In this document: positions 39,087 through 47,880 of the stretch, piece by piece | Position numbering within the stretch: position 1 is the first letter of the stretch | How the letters are laid out: the number at the start of each line of letters is the position of its first letter | Assembly: GCF_000739735.1 (NCBI RefSeq) | Contig: NZ_BBJF01000004.1 | Span: 1,116,001-1,180,000 of the forward strand | From: Paraburkholderia ginsengisoli NBRC 100965 | GTDB lineage: Bacteria; Pseudomonadota; Gammaproteobacteria; Burkholderiales; Burkholderiaceae | Direction: 5' to 3' | DNA: 64,000 nt | Made by a program: the position numbers and the translations under genes | Notes under the pieces: generated by a model | What the model saw: only the letters and a program-made list of their open reading frames with translations | What the model was told of the DNA's origin: nothing | Databases searched by the model: none

Positions 39087-39569
39087 TTGAATTTCGAACA
39101 CCTTATCCAGATCAACGATCCGTTGAATCCTTTTGTCGACTCGATGACTCGCGAGCAGTTGTGGGAAGGCCTCGTGCTGCGCGCCGAACAGCCGCAACTG
39201 TTCGTGATGGGGCTCGACAGCTGCACGATCCTGTCGCGCGACGGCAATGTCCTCGAACGGGAATTGCACTACGGTCAGGCCACCGTCCGCGATCGGGTTA
39301 CGCTCGAGGAGAGCCAGAGCGTGCGCTACGACATCCTGCCGACCGAAGACTACGTGGGCGGCTCGCTAACGATGACCATCGAGCAGCCGGACGAGCTGCA
39401 GTTGTTCCTGCGCTTCGAGTACGCAACCACGCTGCCCGTGTCCACCGATCAGGACGCCGTGCAGACGCAGGAGATCGTGAAGTCGGCGTATCGGGAGAAC
39501 GATATCGACACGGTGCGGCTGATCCGCCAGTACGTGCAGACCAAACAGACGCCCGGTTCCCTGCATTGA
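39087..39569 (+). CDS. AtaL-like (DUF1857) SRPBCC-fold protein
   Basis: 160 residues with a TTG start and AGGAAG 10 nt upstream. The N-terminus NFEHLIQINDPLNPFVDSMT with LWEGLVLRAEQP is the DUF1857/AtaL pattern; the fold is START-like (SRPBCC), with a hydrophobic cavity. Function is unknown, though small-molecule binding is usual in this superfamily. It stands 89 bp after osmC and 196 bp before hemP. Confidence 0.85.
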   Translation: MNFEHLIQINDPLNPFVDSMTREQLWEGLVLRAEQPQLFVMGLDSCTILSRDGNVLERELHYGQATVRDRVTLEESQSVRYDILPTEDYVGGSLTMTIEQPDELQLFLRFEYATTLPVSTDQDAVQTQEIVKSAYRENDIDTVRLIRQYVQTKQTPGSLH

Positions 39570-39701
39570 ATTCCGCGCGGCCGCACAGCCCGCGCCGCCG
39601 CGCCAACTCGCACAGTCGCCCGGTCACGGCCGCGTTGCTCCCACTGCTTTCCTGGCCCTGTACGCGGCTATCACAATTCGAATCCGATGAATTTCTCTTT
39701 C

Positions 39702-39731
39702 TTGTAAATAGGAATAGTTATCATTTAGAAT
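39702..39731 (+). promoter_or_regulatory. Fur-regulated promoter of hemP
   Basis: TTGTAA, 18-nt spacer, TAGAAT. The spacer holds TAGGAATAGTTATCA (39709-39723), a Fur-box match on the complementary strand at 10 of 14 palindrome positions. Placement inside the promoter spacer fits iron-dependent repression. Confidence 0.65.
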
Positions 39732-39764
39732 CAACTCCATCGAATCGACGAACAGCTAAAACGA

Positions 39765-40025
39765 ATGACCGATCTCAACCGCCCTTCCACGCTCAGCCTG
39801 CGCCGCCCCGCGGCAGCGCTGACCAGCCGCCCGAAATCGTCGACGGCGAGCTCATCCGCCGCAAAGCCTGCCGCGGAGCGCGCAAACGGTTCGGGCGAGA
39901 CGTCGGAGCGAGTCGTGCGCAGCGACGCATTGCTGCAAGGACACAGCCACATCAGCATCTTGCATAACGGCGAAACCTACCAGCTGCGTGCCACGCGCCT
40001 GGGCAAGCTGATCCTGACGAAGTAA
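39765..40025 (+). CDS. hemP: Hemin uptake protein HemP
   Basis: 86 residues. The conserved C-terminal block ERVVRSDALLQGHSHI, then SILHNGETYQLRATRLGKLI, is the HemP signature; the N-terminal half is a low-complexity Ser/Ala/Pro leader. HemP is a small Fur-controlled protein needed for haem use in several proteobacteria, and in Burkholderia it acts on expression of haem-transport genes. No haem receptor or hmu genes accompany it here, which is unusual. It is followed by a 215-bp structured region and a terminator. Confidence 0.9.
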   Translation: MTDLNRPSTLSLRRPAAALTSRPKSSTASSSAAKPAAERANGSGETSERVVRSDALLQGHSHISILHNGETYQLRATRLGKLILTK

Positions 40026-40073
40026 GACCGAACAGAGGTAAAGAATTGAGGTACTACAGCGTATTGTGGGGAC

Positions 40074-40275
40074 CACCTCCTCGAGAGGTGTTGGGCATTA
40101 GCCAGCCACGACGGCTTGCACGTGAGAACTAGCCCCCTTCGTGCAGACACCAAGCCAGCCGTCGCAGCCAGCCAGGCCGCTTTTTTGGTTCCCACCGATG
40201 TGGATGCACGAAACGTCGTGTATCGCTCGAGCAGAAATGGAAAAGCCGTGGGATGAAAACATCCCACGGCTTTTT
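40074..40275 (+). ncRNA. Candidate structured RNA / hemP 3'-UTR
   Basis: Three stem-loops in order: CACCTC-CTCGA-GAGGTG (40074-40090); a longer one in which CGACGGCT pairs AGCCGTCG and TGCACG pairs CGTGCA (40109-40164, with an 11-nt bulge and 17-nt loop); and a terminator (40241-40275). The order and the terminator suggest an RNA about 200 nt long, either a hemP 3'-UTR-derived transcript driven by the Fur-controlled promoter or an independent small RNA. No own promoter was found. Fur-regulated sRNAs such as BrrF are known in Burkholderia; I cannot match this to one. Confidence 0.35.
40241..40275. terminator. Rho-independent terminator between hemP and ftrD
   Basis: AAAAGCCGTGGGATG, loop AAAA, CATCCCACGGCTTTT then T. 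With A-rich and T-rich flanks it can work on both strands, ending hemP readthrough and ftrABCD. Confidence 0.9.
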
Positions 40276-40339
40276 GTTTGTAGCGCGCAGCGATCTGTGC
40301 GAACGCGGCGCGGCAGACCGGAGCAGCTTCGCGGCTCTC

Positions 40340-41746
40340 TTACTTCGAAGCCCAGCCCCAGAACATCAACCACCATGCGCTATCGACAACCGCCAGCGCC
40401 GCGACGAACCACATCATCGCGAGACCACGTTGTACGAAGCGCTCGCTATAGCGGCGCGTGACGAGCCAGGCCAGCCATGCGCTCCACAGATTGGCGACCG
40501 CCAGAATCGTGATGCGCAGATCCGACGCCCACCACAACGACACATGTTCCGCACGCAGCAGCGACAGCGTCGTCGCCGACAGCCCAAGGAACACGCCCGC
40601 GCCAGCGATCGGAATCAGCGCCTGCGTCAGATGATGCAAACGCACCGAGCTGAAGAGCCCGAGCATACGCGTTGCGCCCATCAGCAACAGCAGCAGCGTG
40701 GTGCCGTAGACGAGCGCCGTCGCGAGGATGTAGCCGATCACCATCGTGCCGTCGAGCCACGAAAACACGTCGTTCTGCTCGGGATAATGCGTGAACAGAA
40801 ACCACGGCGCGTTGGTGTCGAGCGGCCAGGTGATGTCGTGATCGACCAGCCACGTCGCAAAGAACATCTTCAGATCGATGAACCAGCGCGAAGCGGTCCA
40901 GTGGAACGCGCCGATCGCGATGCCGAGCAGGCCGTACAGGATCAACGCGGTGTCCCACGGGTTCGCCTTCTTGTCGCCGAGCTGCACGACTTCCGACGAC
41001 GGCGCGCGCCACGTCAACGCAATCGCGTCGCGGTGTCCGCTGCAACGGCCGCACATATGGCAGTCCGCCGCGCCCTTCATATTGCGCAGCGGCACGAGCG
41101 GCGCGCAATTGATCGGAATCACGCGATGCCCGTGCTCGCCGTTCTTGTACGAATGACGCCACGCGTCTTCATCGACCTTGTAGTGGAACGGCGCGAGGCG
41201 CGCCAGAAGCGAAAAAACCCCATTGACCGGGCACAGGTACTTGCACCAGACACGCTTCTCGCGTCCGTACAGCAAGCCGATGATGATCGCCGCGAAAGTC
41301 GAGCCGCCGAGCACCAGCAGCACCGCCTTCGGATACTGGTAGACGCTCACCATCTGACCGTAGATCGTGGTGATGCCGAACGCGACGAACGGCCAGCCGC
41401 CCCAGCGCATCCAGCGCGGAATCGCCCAGCCGCGGCCGAACTTGCTGGCAAACTCGGCGAGCGCGCCTTCCGGACACAGCACGCCGCACCAGACCCGGCC
41501 GAGCATCACCATCGACAGCAGCACGAACGGCCACCAGATGCCCCAGAACACGAACTGCGCGGCAAGCGTCAGGTTGTTCCACAGATGCGCGGTGTCGTCC
41601 GGCAGCGGCATCACCGCCGGCACGATGATCAGGAACGCGTAGACCGCCACCACGACCCACTGAATGCCGCGGATCACCGCGCCGTGACGCTGCATCCATT
41701 GTCCGGCCGCCGCGAGGCGCCCGGGACGGGTCATGACGGTGCTCAT
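40340..41746 (-). CDS. ftrD: Polyferredoxin-like membrane protein FtrD
   Basis: 468 residues, polytopic. Cys-rich motifs CGVLCPEG, CKYLCPVNG, INCAPLVPL and CHMCGRCSGHRDA provide cysteines for iron-sulfur clusters, as in NapH/CcoG proteins. In Bordetella and Burkholderia FtrABCD, FtrD supplies redox power to the permease FtrC for Fe2+ re-oxidation or Fe3+ handling. ATGA overlap with the FtrC stop shows translational coupling. It is the last gene of ftrABCD. Confidence 0.85.
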   Translation of the reverse strand: MSTVMTRPGRLAAAGQWMQRHGAVIRGIQWVVVAVYAFLIIVPAVMPLPDDTAHLWNNLTLAAQFVFWGIWWPFVLLSMVMLGRVWCGVLCPEGALAEFASKFGRGWAIPRWMRWGGWPFVAFGITTIYGQMVSVYQYPKAVLLVLGGSTFAAIIIGLLYGREKRVWCKYLCPVNGVFSLLARLAPFHYKVDEDAWRHSYKNGEHGHRVIPINCAPLVPLRNMKGAADCHMCGRCSGHRDAIALTWRAPSSEVVQLGDKKANPWDTALILYGLLGIAIGAFHWTASRWFIDLKMFFATWLVDHDITWPLDTNAPWFLFTHYPEQNDVFSWLDGTMVIGYILATALVYGTTLLLLLMGATRMLGLFSSVRLHHLTQALIPIAGAGVFLGLSATTLSLLRAEHVSLWWASDLRITILAVANLWSAWLAWLVTRRYSERFVQRGLAMMWFVAALAVVDSAWWLMFWGWASK

Positions 41747-42588
41747 GCCGTGCGCCCTGCCGTCTGCCGCGCCGGCTTGCGATTCGCCCGGCGCACCAGC
41801 AGATAGACCACCGCCCAGTACACGGCGTACGCCAGCAGATTCATCAGCGCCGGATGAGCGCGATAGCCGGTCAGCGTCGAAACCAGCGAACCGAAGGTGC
41901 TCGAGTCGTCGAGAATCGCCGACGAATTCCACATCTGGTCGACGATGGTCGGCAGGATTTCCTTGTCGATCAGCTTGTCGACGCCGGTCTGGAACAGGCC
42001 TGCGCCGAGGAACAGCAGCATGATTTCGGTGACGCGGAAAAAGAGCCGCCACGAGAAGATCTTGCCGCCCAGTTGCAGCAAGTAGAACGTCAGGAACGCG
42101 AGACCGAGGCCGAGCACGACCGCGAGCATCTGGCTGCCGTCCACGTGGCCGGACTGGCCGAAACCGAGGCCGTACAGGAAGATCACCGTTTCGCTGCCTT
42201 CACGTGCGATCGCGAGGGCCACCAGCAACGCGACGCCCCACCAGTTCGAATCGCGCTGACTCTTTTGCAGCGACTGTTCCATGTCGCGCTTCAGGGTCCG
42301 GCCGTGCTGCTTCATCCACAGCACCATCTGCACGATCAGCACGCAGGCGACCAGCACCATCGCGGTCTGGAAATAGTCCTGTGCGTCACCGGAGAGCACT
42401 TCAGTGAAACCCACCAGCGCCGCGCCGAGCGCCACCGCCGCGATCACACCGGCCGCGACGCCGCCCCACAGATACGGCAAACCGCGGCGCGCATCGTCGT
42501 CGCCATTTTTCAACCACGCATACAGGATGCCGACGACCAGCAAGGCCTCGACGCTTTCCCGCCAAACGATGAACAGAATCTGACCCAT
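41743..42588 (-). CDS. ftrC: FTR1-type iron permease FtrC
   Basis: 281 residues, seven-helix iron permease. Two RExxE iron-binding motifs are visible: RESVE at residues 10-14 and REGSE in the fourth helix (LAIAREGSETVIFLYG). The ATG at 42588 has GGGAG upstream; a start 54 bp earlier is poor. It transports ferric iron after oxidation of periplasmic Fe2+. Third gene in ftrABCD. Confidence 0.93.
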   Translation of the reverse strand: MGQILFIVWRESVEALLVVGILYAWLKNGDDDARRGLPYLWGGVAAGVIAAVALGAALVGFTEVLSGDAQDYFQTAMVLVACVLIVQMVLWMKQHGRTLKRDMEQSLQKSQRDSNWWGVALLVALAIAREGSETVIFLYGLGFGQSGHVDGSQMLAVVLGLGLAFLTFYLLQLGGKIFSWRLFFRVTEIMLLFLGAGLFQTGVDKLIDKEILPTIVDQMWNSSAILDDSSTFGSLVSTLTGYRAHPALMNLLAYAVYWAVVYLLVRRANRKPARQTAGRTA

Positions 42589-42675
42589 CCAAGCTCTCCC
42601 TTCGATCCTTCTACTGCCTGACTGCCTGCGCGGCCGCGGCACCCGCTGGAGTGCCCGCGCCCGCCCGCAAGGCCA

Positions 42676-43008
42676 TTACTTCGCGACGATCACGCCCTGC
42701 GCCTGCTGGTGGAAATCGTCGAAAAACTTGTATTCGCCCGGCTCCAGCGGAGCAATCACGACGAACGAATCGGCGCCCGGCGCCAACACCTTTTCTTTGC
42801 GCAACTGCACGCTTTCGAATTCGGCCGCGCCCTTGCCGACGTTGCGCACTTCGATCTTGATACGCTGCCCCGCCGGCACTTCGATGCGCGCCGGGTTCAG
42901 CTTGCCGTCGTTCATTTCCAGCTTGAAGGTCGGCAGGTCGGCTGCGTGGGCCGCGCCCGCGAGCAACGCCGTGGCGGCGAGCATCGCGATCTTTCGGTCA
43001 ATTCTCAT
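42676..43008 (-). CDS. ftrB: Periplasmic cupredoxin FtrB
   Basis: 110 residues with a signal peptide (MLAATALLAGAAHA). The mature part LNPARIEVPAGQRIKIEV then VGKGAAEFESV, PGEYKFFDDFHQQAQGVIV is a cupredoxin-like fold. FtrB is thought to oxidise ferrous iron with copper for delivery to FtrC. A classic type 1 copper Cys is not present, so it may use another copper site. Second gene of ftrABCD, between FtrA and FtrC with short gaps. Confidence 0.85.
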   Translation of the reverse strand: MRIDRKIAMLAATALLAGAAHAADLPTFKLEMNDGKLNPARIEVPAGQRIKIEVRNVGKGAAEFESVQLRKEKVLAPGADSFVVIAPLEPGEYKFFDDFHQQAQGVIVAK

Positions 43009-43140
43009 TAGCCTTTCCGGAAAACGCGGCGCACCGACGTCGATCGTCAGCGCGCCGCCTGCTGCATTCACTCATTCAACCCGGTCGTCGCTACGTGGCC
43101 ATGCGCTCGCGTGGCCCGACAGCGCGATCGGCTCGGCAGA

Positions 43141-43689
43141 TCAGTAGCCGCCCTTCTTGCCGATGCCGGCGAAGGTGAAGTCGTATTCGAGCGTGAACGG
43201 CTTGAACCACGGACCCACGCCGGTTTCCTTGTCGACGTGGCGACCGAAAGCCATGTGGCCGGTCTGCATCGGCGGTTCGACGATCAGCTTCAGGTGATAT
43301 TTACCCGGACCTTCGAGCTTGACGTTGTCGCCGTAATGCGGACCGTCGTTGGCGACCATCGCCATCAGGTCACCCTTCTGCGTCTGCTTTGAGCCCGCTT
43401 TGGTCAGCTCATAGCGAATTTGCAGATACGGCATCCAGTCGCCTTCGGCGAAACCAGTCGGATTGTTCTTGACAGCGTGGATGTCGGCTTCGAGGTGGAT
43501 GTCCGAATCCGACGCCTTGCGCATCATGCCTTCCGGTTCCATGGTGATCGGCTGCAGGTACACCGCGCCGATTTCCATGCCGCCCTGAATCTGTTGCTTG
43601 CCGATCGGGTATTCCGCCGCGCTCGCCGAGAGAGCGGCCACCGCGACCACTGCGGCTGCGCCACCACGCACAAATGAAGAAATCCGCAT
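43141..43689 (-). CDS. ftrA: Periplasmic P19-type iron-binding protein FtrA
   Basis: 182 residues. Signal peptide MRISSFVRGGAAAVVAVAAL, cleavage near SASAAEYP. The mature protein has P19-family blocks: GMEIGAVYLQPITMEPEG, HLEADIHAVKNNPTGF, MVANDGPHYGDNV and TGHMAFGRHVDKETGVGPW, with His, Met and Glu residues that bind Cu and Fe. The start follows AAGGAG. It is the first gene of the operon, downstream of a Fur box. Confidence 0.92.
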   Translation of the reverse strand: MRISSFVRGGAAAVVAVAALSASAAEYPIGKQQIQGGMEIGAVYLQPITMEPEGMMRKASDSDIHLEADIHAVKNNPTGFAEGDWMPYLQIRYELTKAGSKQTQKGDLMAMVANDGPHYGDNVKLEGPGKYHLKLIVEPPMQTGHMAFGRHVDKETGVGPWFKPFTLEYDFTFAGIGKKGGY

Positions 43690-43820
43690 TGAAACTCCTT
43701 GTTTTTATCAGACTGGAATGGAATCCATTGGAACAGTGCTTTGTGCGTGCCTGATGCGGTGGACCCACCGCCCGTCAACAGGCGTTATACCGGGTGCCAA
43801 AGGCATACAAGAACCTTAAA

Positions 43821-43835
43821 TGCGAACCATTCTCA
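43821..43835 (-). promoter_or_regulatory. Fur box upstream of ftrABCD
   Basis: On the minus strand: TGAGAATGGTTCGCA, 10 of 14 matches to the TGATAAT-N-ATTATCA palindrome; the TTCGCA end resembles the bfd box. It lies 132 bp before the ftrA start. The -35/-10 were not located with confidence. Confidence 0.65.
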
Positions 43836-43972
43836 ATATTGGGCGAGTTTATCATTGATCTACGGGGAGGACAAATAAGGGCGCGCGCAAATCCTTGTCG
43901 CAACAGGGCCTTAAGGCTGTTTTAAGAAAGCGCAGGTGTGTGTGTGCGAGCGGATGTCACTGCAATTGGCAG

Positions 43973-43995
43973 GGCGCGGCGTGTTGCCGCGCCCC
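43973..43995 (-). terminator. GC-rich hairpin downstream of uvrB
   Basis: GGGCGCGGC, loop GTGTT, GCCGCGCCC, 16 bp from the uvrB stop. There is no T-run, so it may only stabilise the mRNA 3' end. Confidence 0.35.
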
Positions 43996-44011
43996 GGGGC
44001 GGAAGGAAGTT

Positions 44012-46105
44012 TTATTCGATGCCGGAGACGTGATCGCCGACATTCGCGCCGAACACGCGCTGACGCAACAGCGCCAGCTGGTCACGGGTCTGCGCGGCCT
44101 TTTCGAATTCGAGGTTCTTGGCGTGCTCCATCATCTGCTTCTCGAGGCGCTTCAATTCCTTGGCAAGCTGCTTCTCGGACATGTCCTCGAACTTCGCGCG
44201 CGTTTGCTGCTCTTTCAGTTCGGCGCGCGCGTCGTCGACGTTGTACACCCCGTCGATGATGTCCCGAATGCGTTTGACCACCCCACGCGGCGTGATGCCG
44301 TTCGCGAGGTTGAAGGCGATCTGCTTGGCGCGCCGCCGCTCGGTTTCGTCGATCGCGCGGCGCATCGAGTCGGTCACCTTGTCCGCGTACAGAATCGCCT
44401 TGCCGTTCACGTTACGCGCCGCCCGGCCAATGGTCTGGATCAGCGAGCGCTCGGCGCGCAGGAAACCTTCCTTGTCGGCGTCGAGAATCGCAACCAGCGA
44501 CACTTCCGGAATATCCAGCCCCTCGCGCAGCAGATTGATCCCGACCAGCACGTCGAAGGTGCCGAGGCGCAGATCGCGGATGATCTCGACCCGCTCCACC
44601 GTGTCGATGTCGCTGTGCAGATAGCGCACCTTCACGCCGTGATCGGACAGAAACTCGGTCAGCTGCTCGGCCATCCGCTTGGTTAGCACCGTCACCAGCA
44701 CGCGGTCGCCGACCTTGACGCGCTCGTTGATTTCGCCGAGTACGTCGTCGACCTGGCTGCGCGCCGGCCGCACCTCGATTTCCGGATCGACGAGGCCGGT
44801 CGGACGCACCAGCTGCTCGGCCACCTGCCCGGCCGTCTTCTTTTCGTAGTCGGCCGGCGTGGCGGACACGAACACGACCTGACGCATCTTGCGTTCGAAC
44901 TCGTTGAACTTGAGCGGCCGGTTATCCAGCGCGGACGGCAGGCGGAAACCGTAGTCGACCAGATTCTCCTTGCGCGCCCGGTCGCCGTTGTACATGCCGT
45001 TCAACTGGCCGATCAGCACGTGCGATTCGTCGAGCATCATGATCGCGTCCGACGGCAGGTAGTCGACCAGCGTCGGCGGCGGCTCGCCGGGTGCCGCGCC
45101 GGAGAAGTGCCGCGAGTAGTTTTCGATGCCCTTGCAGAACCCAAGCTCCTGCAGCATTTCGAGATCGAAGCGGGTGCGCTGTTCGAGCCGCTGCGCTTCG
45201 ACCAGCTTGCCGTCGCTATAGAAGAATTCGAGCCGCTCGCGCAGTTCGCTCTTGATCGTCTCGACTGCGCGCACCACGGTATCGCGCGGCGTCACGTAGT
45301 GCGACGACGGGTACACGGTGAAGCGCGGAATCTTCTGCCGCACGCGGCCGGTCAGCGGATCGAACAGTTGCAGCGTCTCCACTTCGTCGTCGAACAGTTC
45401 GACGCGCACCGCCATCTCCGCGTGCTCGGCCGGGAAAATGTCGATCGTGTCGCCGCGCACGCGGAACGAGCCGCGCTGGAAGTCGGCTTCGTTGCGGTTG
45501 TACTGCATTGCGATCAGCCGCGCGATGATGTCGCGCTGGCCGAGCTTGTCGCCGGTGCGCAGCGTCAGAATCATCTGATGGTATTCGGACGGATTGCCGA
45601 TACCGTAAATGGCCGACACCGTCGCCACGATCACCACGTCGCGCCGCTCCATCAGGCTCTTGGTGGCCGACAGACGCATCTGCTCGATGTGTTCGTTGAT
45701 CGACGAGTCCTTTTCGATGAACAGGTCGCGCTGCGGCACGTACGCTTCCGGCTGGTAGTAGTCGTAGTACGAGACGAAATACTCGACCGCGTTGCGCGGG
45801 AAGAACTCACGGAATTCCGAGTAAAGCTGCGCGGCGAGCGTCTTGTTCGGCGCGAACACGATTGCTGGGCGGCCGAGCCGCGCGATCGTATTGGCCATCG
45901 TGAAGGTCTTGCCGGAGCCGGTCACGCCGAGCAGCGTCTGGAACGAGAGGCCGTCCTCGACGCCTTCGACGAGCGTGTCGATCGCCGTCGGCTGGTCGCC
46001 GGCGGGCGGATACGGCTGGTAGAGCTGGAACGGCGAGCCGTCGAACGTGACGAATTTGGATTCGTCGAGCGTATCGTCGACTTCGGTCAGATGTTGTTCG
46101 GACAT
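44012..46105 (-). CDS. uvrB: UvrABC excision nuclease subunit B
   Basis: 697 residues, nucleotide excision repair helicase-like subunit that verifies damage and recruits UvrC. Walker A GVTGSGKT at residues 60-67, Walker B in [12 protein letters not shown], the beta-hairpin region ([13 protein letters not shown]), helicase motif QTIGRAARN, and a C-terminal UVR domain ([20 protein letters not shown]). I chose [10 protein letters not shown] at 46105; the open frame extends 97 residues upstream without family match. Ends 322 bp before ftrA. Confidence 0.96.
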   Translation of the reverse strand: MSEQHLTEVDDTLDESKFVTFDGSPFQLYQPYPPAGDQPTAIDTLVEGVEDGLSFQTLLGVTGSGKTFTMANTIARLGRPAIVFAPNKTLAAQLYSEFREFFPRNAVEYFVSYYDYYQPEAYVPQRDLFIEKDSSINEHIEQMRLSATKSLMERRDVVIVATVSAIYGIGNPSEYHQMILTLRTGDKLGQRDIIARLIAMQYNRNEADFQRGSFRVRGDTIDIFPAEHAEMAVRVELFDDEVETLQLFDPLTGRVRQKIPRFTVYPSSHYVTPRDTVVRAVETIKSELRERLEFFYSDGKLVEAQRLEQRTRFDLEMLQELGFCKGIENYSRHFSGAAPGEPPPTLVDYLPSDAIMMLDESHVLIGQLNGMYNGDRARKENLVDYGFRLPSALDNRPLKFNEFERKMRQVVFVSATPADYEKKTAGQVAEQLVRPTGLVDPEIEVRPARSQVDDVLGEINERVKVGDRVLVTVLTKRMAEQLTEFLSDHGVKVRYLHSDIDTVERVEIIRDLRLGTFDVLVGINLLREGLDIPEVSLVAILDADKEGFLRAERSLIQTIGRAARNVNGKAILYADKVTDSMRRAIDETERRRAKQIAFNLANGITPRGVVKRIRDIIDGVYNVDDARAELKEQQTRAKFEDMSEKQLAKELKRLEKQMMEHAKNLEFEKAAQTRDQLALLRQRVFGANVGDHVSGIE

Positions 46106-46569
46106 GGGGACGGCACCGGGCCTTGGGCAAAGGACCATTCTAACGGGTTGAGGGAAACGCGGATCGGGTGGGCCTGCGTCGGATGGGGGAGCCGCGACAG
46201 GGCTGGCGGCGGTTCGGCGCGGGATCGTGCTCCGGCCCTTGCCCGAACGATGCACGGGCTTGCCTGCCAGGTATCGGCAGAGGCTTCGGCAGGCGCTCCC
46301 GCCGGGGAGCCGCGGGCCGCCGACGGCTTGCGGCGGGCGGTGTTCAGACCGCTCCGCCTTCACCACATGGCGCCGGAGTGCCTGTTTTTCAAGCAAATAA
46401 TTCCCTGCCGCGGGGCCGGTCGGCCAAAAAACGCCCGCGGATTCGTTACAATGCGAAGTTGCGCTCGCTCGCCGCTGTCCGTCGCCTGTCCGCGTGTTGC
46501 ACCAGACGCCTCAGGCCGGGCCGTTCGCGCTCGGAGCCGCCCTCTTTTCACTACTGCTGCCCACCCATC
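46106..46569. other. 464-bp divergent region, no gene
   Basis: Lies between the divergent uvrB and aminotransferase starts. No convincing ORF. A TACAAT at 46447 could be the -10 of the aminotransferase gene, without a clear -35. No SOS (LexA) box was seen. Confidence 0.55.
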
Positions 46570-47769
46570 ATGTCTCTGTTCTCCGCCGTCGAACTTGCTC
46601 CCCGCGACCCGATTCTGGGCCTGAACGAAGCCTTCAACGCCGATACGCGTGCCACCAAGGTCAACCTTGGCGTGGGCGTGTACTTCAACGAAGAAGGCAA
46701 GATTCCGCTGCTGCGCGCCGTGCGCGAAGCTGAAAAGGCCCGCGTCGATGCGGCGCTGCCGCGCGGCTATCTGCCGATCGAAGGCATCGCGGCCTACGAT
46801 GCGGCCGTGCAGAAGCTGCTGCTCGGCAACGACTCGCCGTTGATCGCGGCAGGCCGCGTCGTCACGGCGCAGGCATTGGGCGGGACGGGCGCGCTGAAGA
46901 TCGGCGCGGACTTCCTGAAGCGCGTGAACCCGAACAGCAAAGTCGCCATCAGCGATCCGAGCTGGGAAAACCACCGCGCGCTGTTCGAAGGCGCCGGCTT
47001 CGAAGTCGTGTCGTATCCGTACTACGACGCGCACACGCACGGCGTGAACTTCGACGGCATGCTGAGCGCGCTGAGCAGCTACGCCGCGGGCACGGTCGTC
47101 GTGCTGCACGCGTGCTGCCACAACCCGACCGGCGTCGACCTGACCGTCGACCAATGGAAGCAGGTCGTCGAAGTGGTCAAGGCGCGCAATCTGGTGCCCT
47201 TCCTCGACATCGCCTACCAGGGTTTCGGCGACAACATCGAAGCGGACGCCGCAGCCGTGCGTCTGTTCGCGGCATCGGAACTGAATGTATTCGTGTCGTC
47301 GTCGTTCTCGAAGTCGTTCTCGCTGTACGGCGAGCGTATCGGCGCGCTGTCGATCATCACCTCCGGCAAGGAAGAAGCGGCGCGCGTGCTGTCGCAACTC
47401 AAGCGCGTGATCCGCACGAACTACTCGAACCCGCCGACGCACGGCGGCTCGGTGGTTGCTGCAGTGCTCGCATCGCCCGAACTGCGCGCCACGTGGGAAA
47501 CGGAACTCGCCGAAATGCGCGACCGTATCCGCGCGATGCGCAACGGGCTGGTCGAGCGTCTGAAGGCAAGCGGCGTGGACCGCGACTTCAGCTTCGTGAA
47601 CGCACAGCGCGGCATGTTCTCGTACTCGGGTCTGACGGCTCCGCAAGTGGACCGTCTGCGCGAAGAGTTCGGCATTTACGCGGTGAGCACGGGCCGCATC
47701 TGCGTGGCCGCGCTGAATACGCGCAACCTCGACGCGGTGGCTAACGCAATCGCCCACGTGTTGAAGTAA
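46570..47769 (+). CDS. tyrB: Aromatic/aspartate aminotransferase
   Basis: 399 residues, PLP-dependent class I transaminase. PLP Lys248 is in SSSFSKSFSLYGERIG; Asn185 (ACCHNPTGVD), Asp213 and Tyr216 (DIAYQGFG) bind the cofactor. The start ATG at 46570 gives MSLFSAVELAPRDPILGL, a standard N-terminus for the family; the open frame upstream is a shadow extension. It would use 2-oxoglutarate with tyrosine, phenylalanine or aspartate. TyrB and AspC cannot be separated by sequence alone. A terminator follows. Confidence 0.93.
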   Translation: MSLFSAVELAPRDPILGLNEAFNADTRATKVNLGVGVYFNEEGKIPLLRAVREAEKARVDAALPRGYLPIEGIAAYDAAVQKLLLGNDSPLIAAGRVVTAQALGGTGALKIGADFLKRVNPNSKVAISDPSWENHRALFEGAGFEVVSYPYYDAHTHGVNFDGMLSALSSYAAGTVVVLHACCHNPTGVDLTVDQWKQVVEVVKARNLVPFLDIAYQGFGDNIEADAAAVRLFAASELNVFVSSSFSKSFSLYGERIGALSIITSGKEEAARVLSQLKRVIRTNYSNPPTHGGSVVAAVLASPELRATWETELAEMRDRIRAMRNGLVERLKASGVDRDFSFVNAQRGMFSYSGLTAPQVDRLREEFGIYAVSTGRICVAALNTRNLDAVANAIAHVLK

Positions 47770-47824
47770 GGCACTCCGCAGCGCCGATCCTCGGGTCACG
47801 CGCTCCGCAGGAACCGCTTGTAGA

Positions 47825-47857
47825 AACGGCGCCCTTTCAGAAAGGGCGCCGTTTTTT
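47825..47857 (+). terminator. Rho-independent terminator after tyrB
   Basis: AACGGCGCCCTTT, loop CAG, AAAGGGCGCCGTT, then TTTT, ATT. 55 bp after the stop and before the convergent patatin gene. Confidence 0.92.
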
Positions 47858-47880
47858 ATTGGCCGGGAGTCACAGTGGTT

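Larger units (their letters stand above)
40026..40339. other. 314-bp region between hemP and ftrD
   Basis: No coding sequence. It contains two hairpins and a strong terminator, described as a candidate structured RNA. Confidence 0.6.
43690..44011. other. 322-bp region between ftrA and uvrB
   Basis: No gene. Holds the Fur box for ftrABCD and a GC-rich hairpin near the uvrB 3' end. Confidence 0.6.

Noticed and set aside
40253..41806. 517-codon plus-strand open frame antisense to ftrD
   Set aside because: Low-complexity Arg/Gln/His sequence opposite the four-gene ftr operon; starts inside the terminator.
46168..46569. N-terminal extension of the aminotransferase reading frame
   Set aside because: The family N-terminus begins at 46570 (MSLFSAVELAP). 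Upstream residues are unlike any family member.
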